This document shows positions 1 through 6,442 of a stretch of 11,598 nucleotides of DNA, one piece after another. The stretch covers positions 1 through 11,598 of the forward strand of contig DASTZX010000367.1 in the NCBI GenBank assembly GCA_035764045.1, in the 5' to 3' direction. The stretch's first letter is position 1; each line of letters opens with the position of its first letter. The position numbers and the translations under genes are program-made. A model generated the notes under the pieces. The model did not search any database. It saw only the letters and a list, made by a program, of their open reading frames with translations, and was not told the origin of the DNA. The DNA is from JAVDCA01 sp035764045. Its GTDB lineage: Bacteria > Pseudomonadota > Alphaproteobacteria > Rhizobiales > Xanthobacteraceae.

Positions 1-912
1 CTTGCCGCCGCAGCCCAGAAGCCGGGCAACGGCCCGGCATCATCCGGGCAGAAGCCCGATGGGGCGCAAGCCGGCGGAGCGGCTGCGGCTGCAAACACTG
101 GCGCCACTGCCAATCCCGAGACTCCGCTGTCGGCGACCTCGGCGAGCGACGGCGCGCCAGTGACCGGAATCACGGCCGGGACGGCAACCGCCGCGGCCAC
201 CGCAGCCGGCAATGCGGCTGGCAGCGGGGTTCATCCGGACGCCGATGCGCCGGCGCCAACCCATGGCGGCAATAGCCGGGCCACCACGGCCGACCTCAAA
301 GCCGACACGGCGGGGCCGGGCTCCCCGCTGCAGACGCCACTATCGGCACCGGCCCCGAGCGTCGACCCGACCCAGTCCGCGGCGCTGCAGGCGGCCGGGA
401 CCTCCGGGTCCGGCGCTGCGCCGGCGTCCGGGGCGAACCCCGCGGCGCAAGGCCTGCCCGCAGCGCCAACTGCCCCCGTCGCCGGCCTCGTCCCGATGGC
501 GGGCCTCGCGATCGAGCTCGCCGCGCGCGCCCAGCCGGGATCGAACCGGTTCGAGATCCGGCTCGATCCGCCCGATCTCGGCCGCATCGACGTGCGGCTC
601 AACGTCGACAAGCAGGGCAATGTCACCTCGCATCTGGTCGTGGAGCGCTCGCAGACGCTCGCCATGCTGCGCAACGACGCGCCCCAGCTCGAGCGCGCGC
701 TGCAGGACGCCGGTCTCAAGACCGGGACCGACGGCCTGCAATTCTCGCTCAGCGACCAGGGCGCGGGCGCCCAGAACCAGAGCTTCCAGAACGGCCCGGC
801 GCCGAATGCGCGCGTGGTCGTTCCAATCGACGATATCAGCATCCCGGTCGAGACCGCCCGCTCGTATGGCCGCCTGGTCGGCGCGAGCGGCGGCCTCGAC
901 ATCCGCGTATGA
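1..912 (+). CDS. fliK: Flagellar hook-length control protein FliK, 3' part (5' end outside window)
   Basis: The reading frame is open from base 1, so the gene starts upstream; 303 residues are visible. About the first 160 are low complexity, rich in Ala, Pro, Gly and Thr, as expected for the unstructured ruler region of FliK. The conserved C-terminal Flg_hook domain lies at roughly 515-765, with the core LDPPDLGRIDVRL followed by a stretch typical of the family (hydrophobic strand, then a Leu-rich helix with MLRNDAPQLERAL). FliK is a secreted molecular ruler that sets hook length and makes the export gate switch from hook to filament substrates. flgD starts 7 bases after the stop, so the two are probably cotranscribed. 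The family assignment rests on the C-terminal domain and on the neighbours; the N-terminal part alone would not be diagnostic. Confidence 0.9.
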   Translation, partial: LAAAAQKPGNGPASSGQKPDGAQAGGAAAAANTGATANPETPLSATSASDGAPVTGITAGTATAAATAAGNAAGSGVHPDADAPAPTHGGNSRATTADLKADTAGPGSPLQTPLSAPAPSVDPTQSAALQAAGTSGSGAAPASGANPAAQGLPAAPTAPVAGLVPMAGLAIELAARAQPGSNRFEIRLDPPDLGRIDVRLNVDKQGNVTSHLVVERSQTLAMLRNDAPQLERALQDAGLKTGTDGLQFSLSDQGAGAQNQSFQNGPAPNARVVVPIDDISIPVETARSYGRLVGASGGLDIRV

Positions 913-919
913 GGGCTCC

Positions 920-1705
920 ATGAGCACCATCCCGGCTACCACATCGAACCTGTTCGGCAACCAGACGGCGAGCACCGGCAACACCGGCGCATCGACATCC
1001 TCATCCAGCACCAACAGCAGCGGCCAGACCAACCTCAACAAGCAGATTGCCGGAAACTTCACCCAGTTCCTGCAGCTGCTGACCACCCAGCTGCAGAACC
1101 AGAACCCGCTCGATCCGCTCGACACCAATCAGTTCACGCAGCAGCTCGTGGAGTTCGCCAGCGTCGAGCAGCAGATCAACATGAACACAAATCTGCAGAC
1201 GCTCGTCTCGATCCAGCAGGCGGCCCAGAGCACCCAGGCGCTCGGTTTCGTGGGACGGACGGTGACGGTGAGGGGCGATACCGCCCCGCTCACCAACGGC
1301 CAGGCGCAATGGATCTTCAACCCGACCAGCCCGGCCAACGCGACCTTCACGATCACCAACTCGACGGGCCAGACCGTCTTCACCCAGACCGGGACGGTGC
1401 AGCCCGGCACCCAGAACTTCAACTGGAGCGGGCGCGACAACAATGGCCAGCAACTTCCCGACGGCAACTACACCCTGACGATCACGGCGGCCGGCACCAA
1501 CGGTCAATCGGTCGCAATTCCGACCACCGTGACGGGCGTGGTCGACTCGGCCGACCTGACGCAAAACCCGCCGACGCTCTCGATCGGTGGCCAGAGCTTC
1601 ACGCTCAACCAGATCCTCAGCGTCACCCAGCCGCTCGGCTCGAGCGGCAACGCGCTCAGCAGTCTCGGCAGCAGCGTGGCGAGCACACTCGGCAATCTTT
1701 TCTGA
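920..1705 (+). CDS. flgD: Flagellar hook cap / basal-body rod modification protein FlgD
   Basis: 261 residues. FlgD is the scaffold cap on which FlgE hook subunits assemble outside the cell. The N-terminal region to about residue 42 is Ser/Thr/Asn rich. The FlgD signature follows at about 46-85, including FLQLLTTQLQNQNPLDPLD and then QFTQQLVEFASVEQQ, the most conserved part of the family. Residues ~110-215 carry the Ig/FlgD_ig-like beta domain, with WSGRDNNGQQLPDGNY being the typical loop. The ATG at 920 is chosen because GAGGG at 911-915, overlapping the fliK stop, gives a Shine-Dalgarno site 4 bases away, and because the frame upstream of it is only a shadow of fliK. There is no signal peptide, as expected for a substrate of the flagellar type III export system. 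Confidence 0.95.
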   Translation: MSTIPATTSNLFGNQTASTGNTGASTSSSSTNSSGQTNLNKQIAGNFTQFLQLLTTQLQNQNPLDPLDTNQFTQQLVEFASVEQQINMNTNLQTLVSIQQAAQSTQALGFVGRTVTVRGDTAPLTNGQAQWIFNPTSPANATFTITNSTGQTVFTQTGTVQPGTQNFNWSGRDNNGQQLPDGNYTLTITAAGTNGQSVAIPTTVTGVVDSADLTQNPPTLSIGGQSFTLNQILSVTQPLGSSGNALSSLGSSVASTLGNLF

Positions 1706-1725
1706 CGTTTGGTCATGGGATGCTG

Positions 1726-1769
1726 GCGCGGCCGCGCGTCGATGGCGGCATTGCCGTAGGCGGCCGCGC
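1726..1769. repeat. Nested GC-rich inverted repeat after flgD
   Basis: GCGCGGCCGC at 1726-1735 is the exact reverse complement of GCGGCCGCGC at 1760-1769. The 24-base loop contains a second small inverted repeat, CGGCA/TGCCG, at 1746-1756. It starts 20 bases after the flgD stop and could fold at the 3' end of the fliK-flgD message. No T-run follows it on the + strand, so it is not a standard intrinsic terminator. Each arm is itself partly palindromic, so some of the pairing could be chance in GC-rich DNA. Confidence 0.4.
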
Positions 1770-1830
1770 CCGCAAAACGCGCGTTCGGCCCCAAATTCGC
1801 TGATTGGCTTAGGCAAATTTTAAGTCGGCA

Positions 1831-1846
1831 TGGCTAAATTCGGGCT
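1831..1846 (+). promoter_or_regulatory. Candidate sigma-54 (-24/-12) promoter of sciP
   Basis: TGGC at 1831-1834 supplies the GG of a -24 element, and GC at 1844-1845 sits exactly 10 bases after it, as in the sigma-54 pattern GG-N10-GC. The -12 box reads GGGC rather than TTGC. Transcription would start near 1857, about 20 bases before the sciP ATG. A sigma-54 activator, flbD, is encoded in the same cluster. GG-N10-GC matches are frequent in GC-rich DNA, so this is only a candidate. Confidence 0.3.
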
Positions 1847-1876
1847 CGTTCGTCAGTCCAGTGCGTGAGAGTACCC

Positions 1877-2152
1877 ATGACCGAGCCCCATCGCCCGAGG
1901 GTCAAGTACGTCATCGGGCCAGACGGTAGCCCGCTCACGATTTCGGACCTGCCGGCCCCAGGCACCAAACGCTGGGTGATCCGCCGCAAGGCCGAGGTCG
2001 TTGCGGCAGTGCGCGGAGGCCTTCTCTCGCTGGAAGAGGCCTGCAGCCGCTACACGCTTACTGTCGAAGAGTTCCTCGCCTGGCAGTATTCGATCGACCG
2101 TCATGGTCTCGCCGGGCTGCGCACCACGCGAATCCAGCAATACCGGCAATAG
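1877..2152 (+). CDS. sciP: SciP-like DUF1153 protein, small CtrA-inhibitory DNA-binding regulator
   Basis: 91 residues, with the DUF1153 family sequence from end to end: PRVKYVIGPDGSPLT near the N-terminus, then TKRWVIRRKAEVVAAVRGG and SLEEACSRYTLTVEEFLAW, which together look like a short helix-turn-helix fold. In Caulobacter the homologue SciP binds CtrA at its target promoters and blocks RNA polymerase recruitment, turning off early flagellar genes in swarmer cells. The size matches. The ATG at 1877 is preferred over an in-frame GTG at 1865 because GAGAG at 1867-1871 is spaced correctly for it and the family normally begins MTEP or similar. The gene lies between flgD and the fliF operon with its own spacers (171 bases upstream, 435 downstream), so it is probably transcribed separately. 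The CtrA-inhibitor role here is inferred from homology. Confidence 0.88.
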   Translation: MTEPHRPRVKYVIGPDGSPLTISDLPAPGTKRWVIRRKAEVVAAVRGGLLSLEEACSRYTLTVEEFLAWQYSIDRHGLAGLRTTRIQQYRQ

Positions 2153-2250
2153 CAGCACGGGCCAGTCGCATCGTCCGAAGCGCCCGCTGCGCCTCGGCGT
2201 CGATCGTGCTTTTGCGGTCCGAAAATATTCGCGCGGGCCTCGGAACCAGA

Positions 2251-2378
2251 CGCGGCGATCCGCGTTGATCCACGTCGGACGGAGCCCCCCATGCCCCCCC
2301 AATCTGTCCGACAGCGCCTTGATCCTGTGTGGCCATAGGCAGGGCAGAAGGTCGCCGTTTCGGCGACCTTCTCTTTTT
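2251..2378 (+). ncRNA. Candidate small RNA or structured sciP 3' UTR
   Basis: This is non-coding DNA between sciP and fliF. Three hairpins follow one another: CGCGG/CCGCG at 2251-2264, GTCGGAC/GTCCGAC at 2274-2312, and the terminator at 2346-2378. The 25-base loop of the middle hairpin carries two cytosine runs of six and seven. TTGATCC occurs on both sides of it (2265-2271 and 2319-2325). C-rich loops are a common seed in bacterial small RNAs, which pair with Shine-Dalgarno G-runs. I see no convincing sigma-70 promoter just upstream, so the 5' end is unknown and it may be processed from the sciP transcript. I do not recognise a named RNA family. Confidence 0.3.
2346..2378 (+). terminator. 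Strong intrinsic terminator between sciP and fliF
   Basis: A perfect 12-bp stem (AGAAGGTCGCCG at 2346-2357 with CGGCGACCTTCT at 2361-2372) closes a TTT loop and is followed by CTTTTT. It lies 194 bases past the sciP stop and separates sciP from the fliF operon. The T-run is only on the + strand side, so it acts in that direction. Confidence 0.88.
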
Positions 2379-2483
2379 GTGGGCACCCCGTAGCCCAGGC
2401 GCACCCGGAAACGCCTCGCAGGCGCTCGCAGCGCGTTACGCGCCGTTCGCAATCCGCGACGTCCGATCGCTCACCCGACGCTC

Positions 2484-2503
2484 CGTTAACCGGCTCGTTA
2501 ACC
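2484..2503 (+). promoter_or_regulatory. Tandem CGTTAACC element, CtrA-like, upstream of fliF
   Basis: CGTTAACC occurs twice, at 2484-2491 and 2496-2503, one repeat every 12 bases. The CtrA recognition pattern is TTAA-N7-TTAA; here the two TTAA cores (2486-2489 and 2498-2501) are separated by 8 bases, one more than consensus. The position is right for the fliF promoter, which is directly CtrA-controlled in Caulobacter. Binding by CtrA is inference, and the spacing is a real mismatch. Confidence 0.45.
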
Positions 2504-2519
2504 AGATCGAAACCATGCA

Positions 2520-2538
2520 CCCGGCAAAACTTGCCGGG
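2520..2538. promoter_or_regulatory. Palindrome upstream of fliF, candidate FlbD operator
   Basis: CCCGGCAA at 2520-2527 and TTGCCGGG at 2531-2538 are perfect inverted repeats around AAC. It lies 17 bases past the CtrA-like element and 49 bases before the fliF start, about where a -10/+1 region would fall. FlbD of Caulobacter represses fliF from an ftr element in this promoter, and CGGCA-type half-sites fit my recollection of ftr elements. No T-run follows, so it is not a terminator. Confidence 0.5.
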
Positions 2539-2587
2539 TCGGGCGACGCACGTCCGGCGGGAGCAAGAAACGGCTCAGGGGCTGGCG

Positions 2588-4210
2588 GTGCAAGGCGTCC
2601 TCGATTTCGTCAAGCAGCTCGGCGTCACCCGGATTGCGGCCATGGCGGCGGTCACCGCCGCCATGATCGGGTTCTTCGCCTTCATCATCCTGCGCGTGAC
2701 CAGTCCGCAGATGACGCCCTTGTTCACCGACCTTGCGGTCGACGACAGCGCCGCGATCATCAAGGATCTGGAACGGCAAGCCGTCAATTACGAGGTGCGC
2801 AACGATGGCGCCATCATCATGGTGCCGCGGGAGCTGGTGACCCGGCTGCGGATGAAATTCGCCGAAGGCGGGCTGCCGAAGGGCGGCGGCGTCGGCTACG
2901 AGATCTTCGACAAGTCCGAATCGCTCGGCACCACCAGCTTCGTTCAGAACATCAACTCGTTGCGTGCGCTGGAAGGCGAGCTCGCCCGCACCATCCGGGC
3001 GATCGACCGGGTGCAGGCCGCCCGCGTGCACCTGGTGCTGCCGGAGCGGCCCCTGTTCTCGCGCGACAAGGCGGAGCCGTCGGCGTCGATCGTGCTCAAG
3101 GTGCGCGGCGCGCTCGAGGCCTCGCAGGTCCGCGCGATCCGTCACCTCGTCGCCTCGGCGGTGAACGGCCTCAAGCCCGAGCGGGTCTCGATCGTCGACG
3201 AATCGGGCCGCCTGCTCGCCGATGGGGCGGGCGACGACCAGACCGGCACCACCGCCGACGAGCGCCAGGTCGCGTTCGAGAAGCGCCTGCGCGACCAGGT
3301 GGAGAAAATCGTCTCCTCGGTGGTCGGCGCCGGCCGCGCGCAGGTGCAGCTCACGGCCGATTTCGACTTCAACCGCATCACCCAGACCTCGGACAAGTTC
3401 GATCCCGATGGGCGCGTGGTGCGCTCGACGCAGACGCGCGAGGAGAGCAGCGGGACCGACGACAACCAGGGGCAGGTGACGGTCGGCAACGAGCTGCCGG
3501 GCGCGAATCAGAACCAGCAGAACCAGACTGCGCGCGAGCAGAGCAAGAAATCCGAGGAGATCATCAACTACGACATCTCCCGCATGACCGAGACCAAGGT
3601 CATCGAAGGCGGCCGGGTCAACCGGATCTCGGTCGCGGTGCTGGTCGACGGCCTCTACAGCAGGAACGAGCGGGGCGAACTCGTCTATCAGGAGCGCTCG
3701 GCCGCTGAGCTCGACCGCATCGCGGCGCTGGTGCGAACGGCGATCGGCTACGACCAGAAGCGAGGCGACCAGGTCGAGGTGGTCAATCTGCGGTTCGCCG
3801 AGATGCCGGCGACGCCGATCCCCGAGCCGACCGGCATCTGGGCGATGCTGCAGCTCACCAAGGACGACATCATGCGGGCGATCGAGCTCGGCGTCATGCT
3901 CATCCTCGGCATCATCGTGCTGCTGCTGGTCGTCCGGCCGCTGGTGCGCCGGATCATCACCCCCGACCAGCCGCCGCCCGTGTCGCCTGAGGACGCGCTG
4001 CTGGCCCAGGTCACGGGCGTCCCGCAGATCGGGACCGAGGAGCCGCCGATCCAGGCCAAGCCGAGCGCGACGTCCAAGATGATCGACATCGCCCAGGTGC
4101 AGGGCCAGGTGCACGCCCAGTCGGTCCAGAAGGTCGGCGACCTGGCCGACAAGAACCCGAACGAAACCGTGGCCATTGTGCGTCAATGGCTGCACGAGCC
4201 CGCCGTGTAA
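2588..4210 (+). CDS. fliF: Flagellar MS-ring protein FliF
   Basis: 540 residues, the usual FliF length for this group. FliF forms the MS ring in the inner membrane, the base on which the export gate, rod and rotor are built. Membrane segments lie at about residues 14-37 and 431-453, flanking the large periplasmic part. The YscJ/FliF ring-building domain covers ~40-210 and includes RVHLVLPERPLFSRDK. The C-terminal cytoplasmic tail ends with NPNETVAIVRQWLHE, the FliG-binding helix. The GTG at 2588 is chosen because AGGGG at 2577-2581 gives a 6-base spacing and the protein then begins MQGVLDFVKQLG, as FliF proteins do. An in-frame TTG at 2531 would add 19 atypical residues and lies inside the palindrome described separately. 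This is the first gene of the fliF-fliG-fliH-fliN-flbD operon. Confidence 0.96.
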   Translation: MQGVLDFVKQLGVTRIAAMAAVTAAMIGFFAFIILRVTSPQMTPLFTDLAVDDSAAIIKDLERQAVNYEVRNDGAIIMVPRELVTRLRMKFAEGGLPKGGGVGYEIFDKSESLGTTSFVQNINSLRALEGELARTIRAIDRVQAARVHLVLPERPLFSRDKAEPSASIVLKVRGALEASQVRAIRHLVASAVNGLKPERVSIVDESGRLLADGAGDDQTGTTADERQVAFEKRLRDQVEKIVSSVVGAGRAQVQLTADFDFNRITQTSDKFDPDGRVVRSTQTREESSGTDDNQGQVTVGNELPGANQNQQNQTAREQSKKSEEIINYDISRMTETKVIEGGRVNRISVAVLVDGLYSRNERGELVYQERSAAELDRIAALVRTAIGYDQKRGDQVEVVNLRFAEMPATPIPEPTGIWAMLQLTKDDIMRAIELGVMLILGIIVLLLVVRPLVRRIITPDQPPPVSPEDALLAQVTGVPQIGTEEPPIQAKPSATSKMIDIAQVQGQVHAQSVQKVGDLADKNPNETVAIVRQWLHEPAV

Positions 4211-4216
4211 TCCGCC

Positions 4217-5305
4217 ATGGCAGAACCGAACGTCACAGCCAGCAGCGACATCGAGAACATCGTCGCGACATTGGCGAGCCGCCAGGCGCTGGCCGGTCAG
4301 CAAAAGCAGCGCGCGCTCACCGGGCCGGAGCGCGCCGCGGTCTTCATGCTGGCTTTGGGCGAGCAATACGGCGCCAAGGTCTGGAACCTGCTCGACGACG
4401 ACGAGCTGCGGACGCTGTCGATCACCATGTCGACGCTCGGCACGGTGGATGCGTCGGCGGTCGAGGGCCTGCTGCTCGAGTTCGTCTCGCGCCTCTCGGC
4501 CACCGGCGCGATCATGGGCAACTACGACGCGACCGAGCGGCTGTTGCACCAGTACCTGCCGCCCGAGCGGGTCACCGGCATCATGGACGAGATCCGCGGC
4601 CCCGCCGGCCGCAACATGTGGGAGAAGCTCTCCAACGTCCAGGAGACGGTGCTCGGCAATTATCTCAAGAACGAATATCCGCAGACCGTCGCGGTGGTGA
4701 TGTCCAAGCTCAAGCCAGAGCAGGCCGCGCGCGTGCTCTCCGTGCTGCCCGAGGAGTTCGCCCTCGACGTGGTCAACCGCATGCTCAAGATGGAGTCGGT
4801 GCAGAAAGACGTGATCGAGCGCGTCGAGGCGACGCTGCGCACCGAATTCATGTCGAGCCTGTCGCAGACCCGCCGGCGCGACGCCCACGAGGTGATGGCG
4901 GAGATCTTCAACGGCTTCGACCGTCAGACCGAGACGCGCTTCATGACCGCGCTCGAAGAGACCAATCGCGAGAGCGCCGAGCGCATCAAGAACCTGATGT
5001 TCACCTTCGACGACCTGGTGAAGCTCGATACCGCCTCCGCCCAGACCCTGATGCGCCACGTGGACAAGGACAAGCTGGCGATCGCGCTCAAGGGCGCGAA
5101 CGAGACGGTGCGGGCGTTCTTCCTGTCCAACATGTCCTCGCGCGCCGGCAAGATGCTGCTCGACGACATGCAGGCGCTCGGGCCGGTGCGGCTGCGCGAC
5201 GTCGACGAGGCGCAGGGCCTGCTGGTCAATCTCGCAAAGGACCTCGCCGCCAAGGGCGAGATCATGATCTCGAAGAACCGCGCCGACGAAGAGCTGGTCT
5301 ATTGA
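4217..5305 (+). CDS. fliG: Flagellar motor switch protein FliG
   Basis: 362 residues. FliG sits on the MS ring and carries torque from the stator to the rotor. The middle-domain FliM-binding motif appears as EYPQT at residues 153-157 (EHPQ in enterics). The C-terminal torque helix keeps all five charged positions known from E. coli: K292, R309, D316, D317 and R325 line up with K264, R281, D288, D289 and R297. The N-terminal domain (about 35-130) contacts FliF. The first ~30 residues are an extension rich in small and polar residues. The start is 6 bases after the fliF stop with no good Shine-Dalgarno site, so translation is probably coupled to fliF. The pairing with FliF is also functional, because the FliF tail binds FliG. 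Confidence 0.97.
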   Translation: MAEPNVTASSDIENIVATLASRQALAGQQKQRALTGPERAAVFMLALGEQYGAKVWNLLDDDELRTLSITMSTLGTVDASAVEGLLLEFVSRLSATGAIMGNYDATERLLHQYLPPERVTGIMDEIRGPAGRNMWEKLSNVQETVLGNYLKNEYPQTVAVVMSKLKPEQAARVLSVLPEEFALDVVNRMLKMESVQKDVIERVEATLRTEFMSSLSQTRRRDAHEVMAEIFNGFDRQTETRFMTALEETNRESAERIKNLMFTFDDLVKLDTASAQTLMRHVDKDKLAIALKGANETVRAFFLSNMSSRAGKMLLDDMQALGPVRLRDVDEAQGLLVNLAKDLAAKGEIMISKNRADEELVY

Positions 5306-5321
5306 GCACTCGAGGACTGGA

Positions 5322-5951
5322 ATGACCGTAGCGGGCAGATTCTTGTTCGACGACGATTTCGGCCCGGCCGCCAAGCAGGCGGCCCCCGCGATCTCGCCCG
5401 CCGACCACCAGGTGGCGATCGCCGAGGCGGAGATGCGCGGCTACCGCAGCGGCGTCAACGCCGCCGAGGCGCAGGCGCGCACCGACGTCGAGCGGCGGAT
5501 CGCCGCTGCCTTCGAGCGCATCGCGAGCGCGCTCGAGCAGATGCGCACGAGCCTCAAGGCGGTCGAGGACCGGTTCGAGGCGGAGGCGGTCGAGGTTGCG
5601 CTGGCGGTCGGCCGCAAGCTCGCCGGCGACCTGATCGCGCGCGAGCCCTTCGCGGAAGTCGCGGCCCTCGCCGACCAGTGCTTCCGCGAGCTCCTGGCGG
5701 CGCCGCATCTGGTCGTGCGCGTCAACGGAGCGCTCTACCGCGAGGCCAAGGACCGGCTCGAGGAGATCGCCCGGTCGCGCGGTTTCGACGGCCGGCTGGT
5801 CGTGATGGCCGAGGGCGACATCCCGCTCGGCGACTGCCGGATCGAATGGGCCGACGGCGGCCTCAAGCGCGATCGCGCCGCGACCGAGGCTGCGATCGCC
5901 GATGCGGTCGGCCGCTACATCGATTCGCGGCGCGGGCCGATGATGCCGTGA
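5322..5951 (+). CDS. fliH: FliH-type flagellar export ATPase regulator (FlbE in Caulobacter)
   Basis: 209 residues. FliH dimers hold the export ATPase FliI inactive and dock it to the C-ring through FliN. The N-terminus has an acidic aromatic patch, FLFDDDF (7-13), suited to docking. Residues ~30-90 are an Ala/Glu/Arg-rich helix likely to form the coiled coil, starting with a short GxxxG-type motif GYRSG (40-44). The C-terminal domain ends with IPLGDCRIEWADGG (167-180), the recognisable FliH/YscL signature. GAGG at 5312-5315 lies 6 bases before the ATG. The protein is shorter and more divergent than enteric FliH, as is usual in alphaproteobacteria. The fliI gene is not in this window. Confidence 0.88.
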   Translation: MTVAGRFLFDDDFGPAAKQAAPAISPADHQVAIAEAEMRGYRSGVNAAEAQARTDVERRIAAAFERIASALEQMRTSLKAVEDRFEAEAVEVALAVGRKLAGDLIAREPFAEVAALADQCFRELLAAPHLVVRVNGALYREAKDRLEEIARSRGFDGRLVVMAEGDIPLGDCRIEWADGGLKRDRAATEAAIADAVGRYIDSRRGPMMP

Positions 5952-5970
5952 CTTTTCGGGAGAGATGAAC

Positions 5971-6324
5971 ATGGCCGACAACGACCAGGTCCCGTTCCCC
6001 AACCTCACCGGCGACGATGTGGTCGCGCGGGATGCCGAGCCGATCGAAGCTGCCGGCGGCGAGCCGAGCGCGCACGGCGCGGCCGACCTCGAGGCAGTGT
6101 TCGACGTGCCGGTGCAGGTCTCGGCCGTGCTCGGCCGCGCCCACATGGAAGTCGGCGAGCTTCTCAATATCGGCCCCGGCACCGTGCTCGAGCTCGATCG
6201 CAAGGTGGGCGAGGCGATCGACATCTACGTCAACAACCGCCTGGTCGCGCGCGGCGAGGTCGTCCTGGTCGAGGACAAGCTCGGCGTGACCATGACGGAA
6301 ATCATCAAGGCGGAGCGGAATTGA
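5971..6324 (+). CDS. fliN: Flagellar motor switch protein FliN
   Basis: 117 residues, a single SpoA/FliN domain at about 42-113 after an acidic, flexible N-terminus. The domain includes VFDVPVQVSAVLGRAHMEVG, LLNIGPGTVLELD and a VNNRLVARGEVVLVEDKLGV stretch, all typical of FliN. FliN forms the lower part of the C-ring and receives FliH-FliI during export. Two ATGs are in frame: 5965 and 5971. GGAG at 5959-5962 is only 2 bases from the first but 8 from the second, so 5971 is preferred; the choice changes only two residues. It lies 19 bases after fliH in the same operon. No fliM is present here. Confidence 0.94.
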   Translation: MADNDQVPFPNLTGDDVVARDAEPIEAAGGEPSAHGAADLEAVFDVPVQVSAVLGRAHMEVGELLNIGPGTVLELDRKVGEAIDIYVNNRLVARGEVVLVEDKLGVTMTEIIKAERN

Positions 6325-6342
6325 TGCGCTCCGAGGCGAACA

Positions 6343-6404
6343 GCGAGTGGCGAATGGCGAATGGCCGCCTTTCCCCTGTTCGCTCCTCGCCATTCGCCAG
6401 TCGC
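6343..6404. repeat. Long inverted repeat in the fliN-flbD spacer
   Basis: GCGAGTGGCGAATGGCGA at 6343-6360 pairs with TCGCCATTCGCCAGTCGC at 6387-6404; 17 of 18 positions are complementary, around a 26-base loop. A competing pairing exists between GCGAACAG (6336-6343) and CTGTTCGC (6376-6383). The left arm is itself built from GGCGAATGGCGA-type units, resembling dispersed palindromic repeats common between genes in Rhizobiales genomes. No T-run follows, so it should not be an intrinsic terminator. It fills much of the only sizeable gap (118 bases) inside the operon. Confidence 0.85.
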
Positions 6405-6442
6405 AAATCGAAGAACGAAGGCAAAAAAGACGGAGCCAACCC

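Noticed and set aside
2379..2396. Second GG-N10-GC match (sigma-54-like) upstream of fliF
   Set aside because: It begins right at the terminator tail, the -12 box is poor, and such matches arise by chance in GC-rich DNA. It is also more than 190 bases from the fliF start.
2531..2587. TTG start extending fliF by 19 residues
   Set aside because: The extra residues are unlike FliF, the codon lies inside the palindrome, and the GTG at 2588 has a good Shine-Dalgarno site and the family's usual N-terminus.
2498..5374. Very long open frame on the - strand opposite fliF and fliG
   Set aside because: It is a high-GC shadow of two well-supported + strand genes and has no recognisable family sequence.
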